A stretch of DNA of 64,000 nt from Roseateles aquatilis (GTDB lineage Bacteria > Pseudomonadota > Gammaproteobacteria > Burkholderiales > Burkholderiaceae_C): positions 1 through 64,000 of the forward strand of contig NZ_NIOF01000007.1 in NCBI RefSeq assembly GCF_002205645.1, given 5' to 3'. How positions within the stretch are numbered: the first letter of the stretch is position 1; every line of letters starts with the position of its first letter. Shown here one piece after another: positions 35,457 to 44,702 of the stretch. Under the pieces are notes generated by a model. The model did no database searches. It was given only the letters and a program-made list of their open reading frames with translations, and had not been told where the DNA came from. Made by a program: the position numbers and the translations under genes.

Positions 35457-36483
35457 GCGGCACGGACGGCTCGCCCTCGGTCGACGACGCGGCGGCCCTG
35501 GCCGCCTGAGCGGCCAGCAGCTCCTGCGCCGCCTTGTAGGTGGGGCAGCCCGCGGCGGCCAGCCAGGGATCCTCGTCGCGGCCGCCGAAGACCTCCAGCA
35601 GGAAGTCCATGAACGCGCGGGTGCGCGCCGGGACGAACTTGCGCGTGGGCATCGCCGCCCACAGCGTGTAGCTGTACAGGCGCCACTGGGACAGCACGCG
35701 CTCCAGCGCCCCCTCCATCAGCGCGTCGCCGATGACGAACGACGGCAGGCCCGCCACGCCCAGGCCGTGCAGCGCGCAGGCGTACTTGGTGTCGACCGAC
35801 GACGTCGTCATCACCGGCCGCGACGGGATCGCGAAGTAGCTCTCCGCCGCCAGGCCATCGGCGCCGCAGCGCTCGAAGGTCACGCCGCGGGCCAGCTCAT
35901 GGATGGGCGGCAGCATGACGTCGTGCTGCTTGAGCTCCGACGGATGTTGCGGCCGGCCGCGCCGGGTCAGGTACTCGGGCGAGGCGCACATGATCACCTC
36001 GGTGCGGGCCAGCTTGCGGGCGACGAAGTCCCCCTGCAGCGGGCTGCGCGTCGAGATGACGGTGATGTCGAAGCTCTCGTCCAGCGTGTCCACCGGTCCG
36101 GGCGCGACCAGCTCGACGCTGACCAGCGGGTACATGGCGTGAAAGCGCGCCATGTGCCGCGCCAGCTGGTGGATCGCGATCGCCGGCGGCATCAGCACGC
36201 GCAGGTTGCCGCGCGGCTCGGTGGTCGCGGCGGAGGCCAGCGCCTCGGCTTCCTCGATGTCGCTGAGGATGCGGCGACAGCGTTCGAGGTAGGACTCGCC
36301 CACATCGGTCAGCGACAGCCGCCGCGTCGTGCGGTTGAGCAGCCGGGCGCCGAGGTGCTCCTCGAGATCCGCCACCAGCCGCGTGACGACCGCCGGCGCG
36401 AGGTCGAGCGCCCGCGCCGCGCCGGCGAGACTGCCTTCGTCCACGACGCGGGTGAACACCCGCATGGCCTTGACCTGGTCCAT
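35443..36483 (-). CDS. LysR-family transcriptional regulator
   Basis: A 346-residue LysR regulator. The winged helix is at residues 1-60 (MRVFTRVVDEGSLAGAARALDLAPAVVTRLVADLEEHLGARLLNRTTRRLSLTDVG), and the effector-binding domain follows (about 90-300). The C-terminal 45 residues are an Ala-rich extension. Its target is unknown. It lies 62 bases downstream of the M20 peptidase gene on the same strand, so it may be co-transcribed with the peptidase and hydrolase. Its 3' end overlaps amgK tail-to-tail. Confidence 0.93.
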   Translation of the reverse strand: MDQVKAMRVFTRVVDEGSLAGAARALDLAPAVVTRLVADLEEHLGARLLNRTTRRLSLTDVGESYLERCRRILSDIEEAEALASAATTEPRGNLRVLMPPAIAIHQLARHMARFHAMYPLVSVELVAPGPVDTLDESFDITVISTRSPLQGDFVARKLARTEVIMCASPEYLTRRGRPQHPSELKQHDVMLPPIHELARGVTFERCGADGLAAESYFAIPSRPVMTTSSVDTKYACALHGLGVAGLPSFVIGDALMEGALERVLSQWRLYSYTLWAAMPTRKFVPARTRAFMDFLLEVFGGRDEDPWLAAAGCPTYKAAQELLAAQAARAAASSTEGEPSVPLSAA

Positions 36484-36545
36484 CCCGTCTCCTCCGGGCG
36501 GATGCCGTGGCCCCCGCCTCCTTGCTCAGCGTGCCGGCCGCGAGG

Positions 36546-38021
36546 TCACGGATGCGCGGCGATCACCTGCGCGACGGCGGCGGTGAGCCGCTTGCCATAA
36601 GGCACGTGCAGGAACTCGTTGGGGCCATGGGCATTGCTCTTGGGACCCAGCACGCCGCAGACCATCATCTGCGCCGCCGGGAAGCCCTTCTGCAGCATGC
36701 TCATCAGCGGGATCGTGCCGCCCTGGCCGATGTAGCCGACCGGCTGGCCGAAGTGGGCCTGGCTGGCCGCGTCCAGCACCTGGCTGAGCCACGGCGACAG
36801 TTCCGGCGTGTTCCAGCCCGTGGCGCCGAAGGCGCCGGGCCGGCCGTCCGGCACGAAGCTGACCTTGGCGTTGTACGGGGCGTTGTCCTCCAGCAGCGCC
36901 TTCAGCCGCAGCGCCGCCTCGTTGCCGTCGATCAGCGGCGGCAGCCGCAGCGACAGCTTGAAGGCGGTGTAGGGGCGCAGCACGTTGCCGGCATTCTTCA
37001 GCTCGGGGAAGCCGTCCACGCCGGTGACCGACAGCGTCGGGCGCCAGGTGCGGTTCAGCAGCACTTCGACCGGGTCGCTGGTGACCGGCAGCACCGGGCC
37101 GCCGTCCGCGCCGCAGGCCCAGGGCAGGCGCTTGTAGACCTCTTCCTTGAGGATCGCGGCGGTGGCCCGGGCCTGCTCGTGGCGCACGCCGGGGATCTCG
37201 CAGTGGAAGGATTCGGGCAGCAGGCGGCCGGTCTTGGAGTCCTCCAGCCGGTCCAGCACCTGACGCAGGATGCGGAACGACGACGGCACCACGCCGGACG
37301 CGTCGCCGGAGTGGATGCCCTCGGTCAGCACCTCGACCTTGAGCACGCCCGAGACCATGCCGCGCAGCGAGGTCGTCATCCACAGGCGGTCGTAATCGCC
37401 CGCGCCGGAGTCCAGGCAGACCACCAGCGAGACGTTGCCCAGCCGCGGCTTGAGCAGGTCGATGTAGGCCGGCAGGTCGTAGGAGCCCGATTCCTCGCAG
37501 GTCTCGATCAGGCCGACGCAGCGCGGGCGGGCGATGCCCTGCTGGTCCAGCGCCATCAGCGCGGTGATCGAGGCATAGATCGCGTAGCCGTCGTCGGCGC
37601 CGCCGCGACCGTAGAGCTTGCCGTCCTCGTACTTGGGCGTCCAGGGGCCGAGATCGGCGCGCCAGCCGTTGAACTCGGGCTGCTTGTCCAGATGACCGTA
37701 CAACACGACGGTGTCGGCGCTGTCGGCCTTGGTGCCCGGCAGCTCGAAGAAGATGACCGGCGTGCGGCCTTCCAGGCGGATGACCTCCAGCTTCAGGCCG
37801 GCGATCTTCTTGCTCTCCACCCACTCGGCGGCGTCGCGGATGACGCGCTCGATGTAGCCGTTGGCCTGCCAGTCGGCGTCGAACATCGGGCTCTTGGCGG
37901 GGACGGCGATGTAGTCGGTCAGCGCCGGGACGATCTCGTCGTCCCAGACCTTCTCGGCAAAGGCACCGAGGGCGCCGATCTCATCCATTTGCAGCGGCAA
38001 CGACGGATCACGTGCGTTCAT
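36546..38021 (-). CDS. M20-family metallopeptidase
   Basis: A 491-residue dizinc peptidase of the M20 family (ArgE/DapE/carnosinase clan). The first metal ligand is in VVLYGHLDKQP and the bridging Asp in YGRGGADDGYA. The catalytic Glu is in ETCEESGS, and a later Asp in CLDSGAGDYDR. The lid domain follows, and the final His is in KSNAHGPNEFLHV. Length and order resemble the dipeptidase branch. Substrate unknown. The start at 38021 excludes an Arg-rich lead. It sits between an alpha/beta hydrolase gene and a LysR gene on the same strand. Confidence 0.93.
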   Translation of the reverse strand: MNARDPSLPLQMDEIGALGAFAEKVWDDEIVPALTDYIAVPAKSPMFDADWQANGYIERVIRDAAEWVESKKIAGLKLEVIRLEGRTPVIFFELPGTKADSADTVVLYGHLDKQPEFNGWRADLGPWTPKYEDGKLYGRGGADDGYAIYASITALMALDQQGIARPRCVGLIETCEESGSYDLPAYIDLLKPRLGNVSLVVCLDSGAGDYDRLWMTTSLRGMVSGVLKVEVLTEGIHSGDASGVVPSSFRILRQVLDRLEDSKTGRLLPESFHCEIPGVRHEQARATAAILKEEVYKRLPWACGADGGPVLPVTSDPVEVLLNRTWRPTLSVTGVDGFPELKNAGNVLRPYTAFKLSLRLPPLIDGNEAALRLKALLEDNAPYNAKVSFVPDGRPGAFGATGWNTPELSPWLSQVLDAASQAHFGQPVGYIGQGGTIPLMSMLQKGFPAAQMMVCGVLGPKSNAHGPNEFLHVPYGKRLTAAVAQVIAAHP

Positions 38022-38070
38022 GCGGGTCTCCTGCGCGGCCCGGTCGGCCGCAGTGTCGGTTCGGCGGATT

Positions 38071-38919
38071 CTAGGAGCGCGTGGCCAGCCAGGCACGCAG
38101 CCGGGCGAAGACCTGTTCGCGCTCAGGCTCGTTGAAGATCTCATGGGCCAGCCCCGGGAAGCCGACGGACTGCACCGCGCCGTTGGCGGCCGCCGCGCGG
38201 GCGAACGCCGCGCTGCCGGCGGGGGCGACGCAGCGGTCGGCCTGCGCCCACATCAGCAGCGTGGGCGTGGTCCAGCGGTCGGCCAGCGGCAAGGTCTCCG
38301 GGCCGAAGCTGGCGATCATCCTGGCCAGCGTCGGGGTGATGCGGTCGTGGACCAGCGGGTCGTCCCGGTAGGCCTGGACCACCTCGGGGCTGCGGGAGAT
38401 CCAGGACGCGTCCAGCCCGTTGCCCACCGCCAGGTGCGGCACCAGCGGCAGCGTGGCGGCGAGCAGGCCGCGCTGGAAGGCCGACAGGCCGGCGTCCAGC
38501 GCCGGGGAGCTGAGCACCAGCCCGTCCACCGGTCGCGACCACGGCGCGCCCTCCAGCGCGCCGGCGACGAAACGCGCCGCCACCGCGCCGCCCATGCTGT
38601 GGCCGAGCAGGATCAGCGGGCCGCGGCCCTTGCGATCGTCGGCGCGCAGGCCGTCGATGGCGGCGGCCAGGTCCAGCAGCAGGCTGTCCCGAGCCGGGAT
38701 GTCGCCGCGCGGGCCGCCGGAGGCACCGTGGCCGCGCTGGTCGTAGCCGGCCGCGTGCCAGCCCCAGTCGTTCAGGCGCTGCGCGACGGCCTCGTAGCGG
38801 CCGATGTGGTCGCCCAGGCCGTGCACGATCAGGACGGTGCCACGCGTCGGCAAGGACAGGTCGGCGCCCCATTCGGGCCAGTGCAGGGGCAGGCCGTCAT
38901 GGCCGGTCAAGGTCTTCAT
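38071..38919 (-). CDS. alpha/beta hydrolase (lysophospholipase/monoacylglycerol lipase type)
   Basis: A 282-residue cytoplasmic serine hydrolase. The oxyanion region is LIVHGLGDHIGRYE, the nucleophile Ser is in LGHSMGGAVA, and the catalytic Asp is near WAQADRCVAP. The catalytic His is in FPGLAHEIFNEPER. This is the Hydrolase_4 (monoglyceride lipase-like) pattern. The natural substrate is not known. It is the first gene of a three-gene minus-strand run with the M20 peptidase and LysR genes, and is divergent from the aspartoacylase-like gene 26 bases away. Confidence 0.92.
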   Translation of the reverse strand: MKTLTGHDGLPLHWPEWGADLSLPTRGTVLIVHGLGDHIGRYEAVAQRLNDWGWHAAGYDQRGHGASGGPRGDIPARDSLLLDLAAAIDGLRADDRKGRGPLILLGHSMGGAVAARFVAGALEGAPWSRPVDGLVLSSPALDAGLSAFQRGLLAATLPLVPHLAVGNGLDASWISRSPEVVQAYRDDPLVHDRITPTLARMIASFGPETLPLADRWTTPTLLMWAQADRCVAPAGSAAFARAAAANGAVQSVGFPGLAHEIFNEPEREQVFARLRAWLATRS

Positions 38920-38945
38920 GGGGTCGGAGTGTAGGATCGGCCGCC

Positions 38946-39905
38946 ATGCTCGACCCCAGCGACGACATCGAATTGCTGCCGCCCGACCTGCGGCCCTGGC
39001 GCGACGGCGGCAGCGACGTCGACCACGTCCACGTGCGCGAGTCCGGCCGCCCGGGCCCGACCGCGATGCTGGTGGCGCTGACGCACGGCAACGAGCTGTG
39101 CGGGGCGATCGCGCTGGACTGGCTGCTGCGCCAGGACGTCCGTCCGCTGCACGGCCGGCTGGTGCTGGCCTTCGCCAACGTCGCCGCGTTCGGGCGCTTC
39201 GATCCGGACGACCCCTTCTCGTCGCGCTACCTCGACGAGGACATGAACCGCGTCTGGGACGAGTCCGTGTTGCGCGGCCCGCGCGAGTCGCGCGAGCTGC
39301 GGCGCGCCCGCGAGCTGGCGCCCTTCATCGATTCGGCCGACGCGCTGCTGGACCTGCACTCGATGCAGGAGCCCGGCGCGCCGGCGCTGACGATCTGCGG
39401 CATGACCGACAAGAGCGTGCCGCTGGCGCGGGCGATCGGCCAGCCGGCGACGTTGCTGGTGGACACCGGCCACGCGGCCGGGCTGCGGCTGATCGACCGC
39501 GGCGGGTTCTCCGATCCGACGAGCCCGCGCCGGGCGGTGCTGGTCGAATGCGGCGCCCACTGGGAGGCGCCGTCGGCGGACATGGCGATCGACGTCTCGC
39601 TGCGCTTCCTGCGCGAGTTGGGCATGGTCGACGCCGACTGGGCGACCTCGCGACTGCGCGTGCGCACGCCGTCGCGGCAGCGGCTGGTGCGCGTCGGCGA
39701 AGGCGTGACCGCGCTCACGACGGGCTTCCGCTTCCTGATGCCGACGCATCACCTGATGGTCATCCCGCAGGCCGGCACGCCGCTGGCCGAGGACGCCGGC
39801 CGTCAATGGGTCACGCCGCACGACGGCTGCGTGCTGATCATGCCGTCGCGCCGCGCCGGGCAGGCGGGGCAGACGATGGTGAGGCTGGGGCGCTACGAGG
39901 ATTGA
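38946..39905 (+). CDS. succinylglutamate desuccinylase/aspartoacylase family zinc hydrolase
   Basis: A 319-residue member of the M14-like aspartoacylase family. Zinc ligands are visible as THGNELCGAIA (His and Glu) and LLDLHSMQEPG (His), with DEDMNRVWDE and the catalytic Glu region VLVECGAHWEAP downstream. The C-terminal half forms the small beta domain. It hydrolyses an N-acyl amino acid; which one is unknown. A TAGGAT box at 38932-38937 sits immediately upstream, so the leader must be very short. Its end is convergent with metW, separated by a GCCGGC hairpin. Confidence 0.9.
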   Translation: MLDPSDDIELLPPDLRPWRDGGSDVDHVHVRESGRPGPTAMLVALTHGNELCGAIALDWLLRQDVRPLHGRLVLAFANVAAFGRFDPDDPFSSRYLDEDMNRVWDESVLRGPRESRELRRARELAPFIDSADALLDLHSMQEPGAPALTICGMTDKSVPLARAIGQPATLLVDTGHAAGLRLIDRGGFSDPTSPRRAVLVECGAHWEAPSADMAIDVSLRFLRELGMVDADWATSRLRVRTPSRQRLVRVGEGVTALTTGFRFLMPTHHLMVIPQAGTPLAEDAGRQWVTPHDGCVLIMPSRRAGQAGQTMVRLGRYED

Positions 39906-39935
39906 AGGCATCGCCGGCATGCGCCGGCACCAGCC

Positions 39936-40520
39936 TCAATCCCTGTCGAACTTGAACACCGCCATGCTCGACATCAGGTTCGGCATCACCCGCACCTGGC
40001 GGCCGTTCTGCACGCCGAAGCTGTCCAGCACCCGCAGCCCGCACTTGCGCGCCAGGATCTGGAAATCGGCATAGGTGCCGACGCGGATGTTGGGCGTGTC
40101 GTACCACTGGTACGGCAGCACGCGCGTCACCGGCATGCGGCCGGCCAGCACCTGCAGCCGGTTGGGCCAGTGCGCGAAGTTGGGGAAGCTGACGACGCCC
40201 ATCCGGCCGACCCGCGCGGTCTCGCGCAGCATCGCCTCGGTGTTGCGCAGGTTCTGCAGCGTCTCCAGTTGCAGCACCACGTCGAAGCTCTGATCCTCGA
40301 AGATCGCCAGCCCCTCTTCCAGGTTGAGCTGGATCACGTTCACGCCGCGCTGCGCGCAGGCCAGCACATTCGCGTCGTCCAGCTCCACGCCATAGCCGGT
40401 GCAACCCTTGGTCGACTGCAGGTGAGCCAACAGCTCGCCGGTGCCGCAGCCCAGGTCCAGCACGCGTGCGCCTCGCGGCACGAGGTCCGAGATCATTTCC
40501 ATCACGGCGCGATCGCTCAT
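39936..40520 (-). CDS. metW: MetW, methionine biosynthesis methyltransferase-like protein
   Basis: A 194-residue class I SAM-dependent methyltransferase fold protein. The SAM loop is [12 protein letters not shown] and the family-specific stretches are [28 protein letters not shown] and [11 protein letters not shown]. MetW partners MetX in homoserine acylation in Proteobacteria. The ATG overlaps the metX stop by four bases (ATGA), so the genes are translationally coupled. Both fall under the SAM-II riboswitch upstream of metX. Confidence 0.95.
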   Translation of the reverse strand: MSDRAVMEMISDLVPRGARVLDLGCGTGELLAHLQSTKGCTGYGVELDDANVLACAQRGVNVIQLNLEEGLAIFEDQSFDVVLQLETLQNLRNTEAMLRETARVGRMGVVSFPNFAHWPNRLQVLAGRMPVTRVLPYQWYDTPNIRVGTYADFQILARKCGLRVLDSFGVQNGRQVRVMPNLMSSMAVFKFDRD

Positions 40521-41701
40521 ACCGCCACCCCCGACAGGCGATGCGACACCACGCCGGCGCCGGCGATCGGCTGCTCGAACGCCTTCGCGACGCGGTCGAA
40601 GTAGGCGCGCAGCACGCCGTGATACCGCGGGTCCTCCAGCAGGAAGGCATCGTGGCCATGCGGGGCGTCGATCTCCGCGTAGGAGACATCGCGCTTGTTG
40701 TCCAGCAGCGCCTTGACGATCTCGCGCGAACGCGCCGGGGAGAAGCGCCAGTCGGTGCTGAAGCTCACCACCAGGTACTTGCACAGCGCGGTCGCGAAGG
40801 TGCGGCTCAGGTCGCCGCCGTGCTCGCGCGCCGGGTCGAAGTAGTCCAGGGCCCGCGTGATCAGCAGGTAGGTGTTGGCGTCGAAGTACTCGCTGAACTT
40901 GTCGCCCTGGTAGCGCAGGTAGCTCTCGATCTGGAACTCGATGTCCGAGGTCGAATACCCCAGCTCCGTCGCGCGCATCTGGCGGCCGAATTTCTCCTCC
41001 ATCACGTCGTCGCTGAGGTAGGTGATGTGGCCGATCATCCGCGCCACGCGCAGGCCGCGGCGCGGCACGGCGCCGTGCTCGTAGAAGAAGCCGTCGTGGA
41101 ATTCGGGGTCGGTGATGATGGCGCGGCGCGCGACCTCGTTGAAGGCGATGTTCTGCGCCGACAGGTTGGGCGCCGTGGCCACCGCGATGCAGTGCCCCAT
41201 GCGGTCCGGATAACGCAGCGACCAGTCCAGCGCCTGCATCCCGCCCAGCGATCCGCCCAGCACCGCCGCCAGCTTGCGGATGCCGAAGCGGTCCAGCACA
41301 CGCGCCTGGGCGTCGACCCAGTCCTGCACCGTCACCACCGGGAAGTCCTTGCCGTACACGCGGCCGGTCGTCGGGTTCAGGTGCATCGGCCCGGTCGAGC
41401 CGAAGCACGAGCCCAGGTTGTTGACGCCGATGACGAAGAACCGGTCCGTGTCCAGCGGCTTGCCCGGGCCGACCAGGTTGTCCCACCAGCCCTCGCTCTT
41501 CTCCACGCCCGCATGCGTGCCCGCGACGTGATGGCTGGCGTTGAGCGCGTGGCACACCAGCACCGCGTTGGACTTGTCCTCGTTGAGACGGCCGTAGGTC
41601 TCGACCATCAACTCATAACCGCCGATGCTGGCGCCGCTGCGCAAGGGCAACGGCTCGTCGAACAGGAGCCGTTGCGGTGTGACGTCACCGACTGAACCCA
41701 T
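40517..41701 (-). CDS. metX: homoserine O-acyltransferase MetX
   Basis: A 394-residue alpha/beta-hydrolase-fold acyltransferase that activates homoserine in methionine synthesis. The nucleophile Ser151 is in [13 protein letters not shown], the Asp lies near [15 protein letters not shown] and the His is in that same block. The conserved [27 protein letters not shown] is complete. Whether it uses acetyl- or succinyl-CoA cannot be told by eye. Expression is predicted to fall when SAM is high, through a SAM-II aptamer and terminator in the 150-base leader. metW follows with an overlap. Confidence 0.96.
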   Translation of the reverse strand: MGSVGDVTPQRLLFDEPLPLRSGASIGGYELMVETYGRLNEDKSNAVLVCHALNASHHVAGTHAGVEKSEGWWDNLVGPGKPLDTDRFFVIGVNNLGSCFGSTGPMHLNPTTGRVYGKDFPVVTVQDWVDAQARVLDRFGIRKLAAVLGGSLGGMQALDWSLRYPDRMGHCIAVATAPNLSAQNIAFNEVARRAIITDPEFHDGFFYEHGAVPRRGLRVARMIGHITYLSDDVMEEKFGRQMRATELGYSTSDIEFQIESYLRYQGDKFSEYFDANTYLLITRALDYFDPAREHGGDLSRTFATALCKYLVVSFSTDWRFSPARSREIVKALLDNKRDVSYAEIDAPHGHDAFLLEDPRYHGVLRAYFDRVAKAFEQPIAGAGVVSHRLSGVAV

Positions 41702-41722
41702 GGAACACCTCGATCAAATCCG

Positions 41723-41766
41723 AAAAAAGAAAACCCGGTGCCGCTGCTTGAAGCGGAACACCGGGT
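41723..41766 (-). terminator. leader terminator of metX (riboswitch expression platform)
   Basis: On the minus strand ACCCGGTG pairs with CACCGGGT around an 18-base loop that itself can form CCGCT/AGCGG, and a run of TTTCTTTTTT follows. It lies 21 bases before the metX ATG. Its 5' arm overlaps GGTGTTCC, which can instead pair with GGGACACC at the 3' end of the SAM-II aptamer. The two structures are therefore mutually exclusive. Confidence 0.9.
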
Positions 41767-41787
41767 CTCGATCCGTGGATCGGGTGT

Positions 41788-41840
41788 CCCTCTTTAGCTG
41801 CATTTTTTAGGCGCCCGCAAGCCGGACAAATCGGCGCCGA
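41788..41840 (-). ncRNA. SAM-II riboswitch aptamer upstream of metX
   Basis: The 53-base minus-strand segment aligns almost end to end with the published SAM-II aptamer. It has the P1 arms GGCGCC and GGGCGCC, the loop with GATTT..CCGG.TTGC, and the invariant 3' element AAATGCAGCTAAAGAGGG that forms the pseudoknot. SAM-II riboswitches bind S-adenosylmethionine and control methionine genes, metX among them. Here the aptamer is followed by a terminator rather than lying on the ribosome site, so control is predicted at transcription: SAM favours termination. Confidence 0.95.
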
Positions 41841-41849
41841 TGGGTCGGG

Positions 41850-41855
41850 AGTATA
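41850..41855 (-). promoter_or_regulatory. predicted -10 box of the metX-metW transcript
   Basis: TATACT on the minus strand, between the sppA stop codon and the SAM-II aptamer. It would place the transcription start at about 41841-41844, at the first base of the aptamer P1 stem. No good -35 is visible; that position would fall inside the end of sppA. Confidence 0.55.
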
Positions 41856-41856
41856 G

Positions 41857-43728
41857 CTACGGCGCGGTGCACAGGCAGTGCACGATGGCCTTCACCGGGG
41901 CCCGCGTGCCGGCCGGTCCGGCCTGCGCCTGCTCGGCCAGCCAGGTCATGTCGGCCTGCGCCTCGCGCAGCGGGACCGGGATCTGCGGGATGCCGCCCAG
42001 CGCGTGCTGCACCATGCCGCGCAGCGACGGCGCCGCCGCGTCGCCGACGCTGGTCAGCAGGCGCTCGACGGCGCTGCGTTCCGGCTCGACGTAGCGGACC
42101 GTGGGCTCGTCGCCCAGCTTCGCGCGCTTGGCCGCGCTGGCGATCGCGTCGCCCAGCAGGCCGTTGCGGTCCACCAGGCCGCGCTCCAGCGCCTGCGCGC
42201 CGGTCCACACGCGGCCCTGGCCGACGGCGTCGATCTGCTGCGGCGTCTTCTTGCGCGCCTGCGCGGCCTTGCCGGTGAAGTCCGCGTAGATGTGCTCGAT
42301 CGAGGACTGCACCACCTGCGCCAGGCGCGGGTCCAGCGGACGGCGCGGGTCGTAGCCGTTGGCCAGCCACGTCGTGGTGTAGCCGCCGGTGTGGATCGAC
42401 AGCTTGTCCATCAGCTTGTCACCGGTGGGCAGCATGCCGAAGACGCCGATCGAGCCGGTGATGGTGGACGGATCGGCGATCACCTCGTCGGAGGACATCG
42501 AGATCCAGTAGCCGCCCGAGGCCGCCACGCCGCCCATCGACACGACCACCGGCTTGCCGACCGCGCGGGCGAGCTCCAGCTCGCGCCGCACGAGTTCCGA
42601 CGCGAAGGCGCTGCCGCCCGGCGAATTGACGCGCAGCACGATGGCCTTGACCTTGTCGTCCTCGCGCGCCTGACGGATCAGGCGGGACATGGACTCGCCG
42701 CCGATGCGGCCCGGCGCGGCGTTGCCGTCGACGATCTCGCCCTCGGCCACGATCACGCCGACCTGCCCCTCGGGCTTGGGCAGCCTGGGCGGCAGTTGCG
42801 CCACGTAGGCGCCCAGGCGGATCACGCGCAGGTGCTTGTCGTCCTTGGCGCCGCGCTTCTCCAGCAGGGTCTCCAGCTCGTCATGCGTCTTCAGTCCGTC
42901 GACCAGCTTCTCGGCCAGCAGGAACTTGCCCGAGTCGCCGCCGACGGCCTGCAGCCGCTGCGGCAGTTCCTCGATGGCACGCGCGATCGCGCCCTTGGGC
43001 AGCTTGCGCGCGGTCTCGACGCTGGTCTGGTAGCGGGTCCAGAGCTCGTCGTAGAGATAACCCTCCGCCTCCAGCGTCGCCTTGGACGGACCGTTGGCGA
43101 AATAGGGCTCGACGGCGTTCTTGTAGGTGCCCACGCGCAGCACGTTCGGCGCGATGCCGACGCGGTCCAGCGCGTCCTTGTAGTAGTTGCGATAGCGGCC
43201 GTAGCCCTCGATCATGACCTCGCCCATCGGATGGACGTAGACCTCGCCGGCCTGCGCGGCCAGGTAGTAGGCGCGCTGGTCGTAGTGGTTGGCGAAGGCG
43301 ATGACCGGCTTCTTGCTCTGCTTGAAGCGGCCGATGGCGGCCTCGATCTCGTGCAGCGTGGCCGGCGTGGCCGAGCCCATCTCGTCCAGGTCCAGCAGCA
43401 CCTGGACGATCTTGTCGTCCTTGGCGGCGGCGTCCAGCGCCTTGAGCACGTCGCGCAGGCGCGTCTGCGCGCGGTTCTCGCCCTTGAGCTGGGCCATCGC
43501 CTGGTCGCGGGCGGAGCCGGAGAACTGCTCCACCACCTCGCCCTGGATGTCCAGCACCAGCGTGGTCTTGTCCTGCAGCGGCTTGCCGCCCCGGAAGACG
43601 AGCCACGCCAGGCCGATGACGATCAGCAGGAACAGCAGGTTCAGCACCACGCGCCGCGTGCCGTCCACCAGCCACCAGAGCCTGCCGAAGAAGCGCCCGA
43701 TCGGCGCCAATGCTCGCTTCACACCCAT
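41857..43728 (-). CDS. sppA: signal peptide peptidase SppA, long (67 kDa) type
   Basis: A 623-residue inner-membrane serine protease that degrades cleaved signal peptides. A membrane anchor at about residues 28-46 is followed by two tandem S49 domains. The catalytic Lys203 is in RVGTYKNAVEP and the nucleophile Ser404 is in GGVAASGGYW, the Ser-Lys dyad of E. coli SppA. NSPGGSAFAS precedes it. The start at MGVKRALAP has a GGGAGG site; the longer ORF adds eleven unrelated residues. The gene ends just before the metX promoter, and readthrough would enter the SAM-II leader. Confidence 0.95.
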   Translation of the reverse strand: MGVKRALAPIGRFFGRLWWLVDGTRRVVLNLLFLLIVIGLAWLVFRGGKPLQDKTTLVLDIQGEVVEQFSGSARDQAMAQLKGENRAQTRLRDVLKALDAAAKDDKIVQVLLDLDEMGSATPATLHEIEAAIGRFKQSKKPVIAFANHYDQRAYYLAAQAGEVYVHPMGEVMIEGYGRYRNYYKDALDRVGIAPNVLRVGTYKNAVEPYFANGPSKATLEAEGYLYDELWTRYQTSVETARKLPKGAIARAIEELPQRLQAVGGDSGKFLLAEKLVDGLKTHDELETLLEKRGAKDDKHLRVIRLGAYVAQLPPRLPKPEGQVGVIVAEGEIVDGNAAPGRIGGESMSRLIRQAREDDKVKAIVLRVNSPGGSAFASELVRRELELARAVGKPVVVSMGGVAASGGYWISMSSDEVIADPSTITGSIGVFGMLPTGDKLMDKLSIHTGGYTTTWLANGYDPRRPLDPRLAQVVQSSIEHIYADFTGKAAQARKKTPQQIDAVGQGRVWTGAQALERGLVDRNGLLGDAIASAAKRAKLGDEPTVRYVEPERSAVERLLTSVGDAAAPSLRGMVQHALGGIPQIPVPLREAQADMTWLAEQAQAGPAGTRAPVKAIVHCLCTAP

Positions 43729-43851
43729 CCAATCCTCCCTTGGGATCTGCCAGGACGGCACGGATCTCGCGCCGAACCCGGTGATTGTGAGCCCAAGTCG
43801 TGACCGCGGCGGAAGTCAGGCGCTCCCGCGCCGACCTCCGGCCGCCGCGGG

Positions 43852-44484
43852 TCAGCGCGTGGCGGGGGGCAGCGTGTCCTGGAAGCTCGGGCGGGTCATG
43901 AGCTTGTCGAAATGCCGGGCCAGGTTCGGATGCGCGGCGCGCCAGTCGATGGCCGGGAAGCGGAAGTCCAGATAACCGAGCGCGCATCCCAGCGCCACGT
44001 CGGCCAGCGTGAAGTGGTTGCCGGAGCACCAGTGCTTCTCGCCCAGGCCCAGGGCCATCGCCTGCAGCGAGGCGTGGACCTTGTTCATCTGCCGTTGCAC
44101 CCAGGCCTGGCTGCGCTCGCCGGGCGTGCGGCCGCTCCAGGTGTCCTCCAGCCGCGCGGCGACGCAGGCGTCGATCAGGCCGTCGGCCAACGCTTCCCAG
44201 GTCCGCACCTCGCAGCGCTCGCGGCCGCGGTCGGGGATCAGGCGCCCCACCGGCGACAGCGTGTCGACGTACTCGACGATGACGCGCGAATCGAACACCG
44301 CGCCGGTGATCGAGTCCTGCCCCTCCATGACCAGGCACGGCACCTTGCCGAGCGGGTTGATCTTGAGGATGTTGTCGCTGCCCCAGACGTCCTCCAGCTC
44401 GAACTGGTAGTCGAGCTTCTTTTCCGCCATGACGACGCGGACCTTGCGGACGTAGGGACTGGTGAGTGAACCGATGAGTTTCAT
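43852..44484 (-). CDS. glutathione S-transferase family protein
   Basis: A 210-residue GST with a thioredoxin-fold N-terminal domain (MKLIGSLTSPYVRKVRVVMAEK; the Ser-Pro-Tyr region contacts glutathione). It has the conserved INPLGKVPCLVM cis-Pro segment and an all-helical C-terminal domain (FTLADVALGCALGYLDFR). Substrate unknown. The start at 44484 is the family start; the upstream frame is open but not conserved. It is upstream of sppA by 123 bases on the same strand. Confidence 0.93.
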   Translation of the reverse strand: MKLIGSLTSPYVRKVRVVMAEKKLDYQFELEDVWGSDNILKINPLGKVPCLVMEGQDSITGAVFDSRVIVEYVDTLSPVGRLIPDRGRERCEVRTWEALADGLIDACVAARLEDTWSGRTPGERSQAWVQRQMNKVHASLQAMALGLGEKHWCSGNHFTLADVALGCALGYLDFRFPAIDWRAAHPNLARHFDKLMTRPSFQDTLPPATR

Positions 44485-44702
44485 TCGTCTCCGGAGCAAC
44501 TGCCTCGGGTTTATGCCGAGGGATTCTAGCCAGTCACCCTCTCGCGATTGACTCCTGCGCGCAACGGCGGCGATGCCCTCATTTGGGTGTCTTGCCGTCC
44601 CCTTAGCAAGTGACGCACACTCCCGCCCGCCCCGCCGAAGAGCGGTCGGCAAACAAGGCGGAACGCACACGATCCGCGCACGATGACAGAGAGAGGGATT
44701 TC

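Noticed and set aside
39913-39928. GCCGGC hairpin between metW and the aspartoacylase-like gene as a terminator
   Set aside because: Perfect stem but no T run on either strand; left as a possible rho-type or incidental hairpin.
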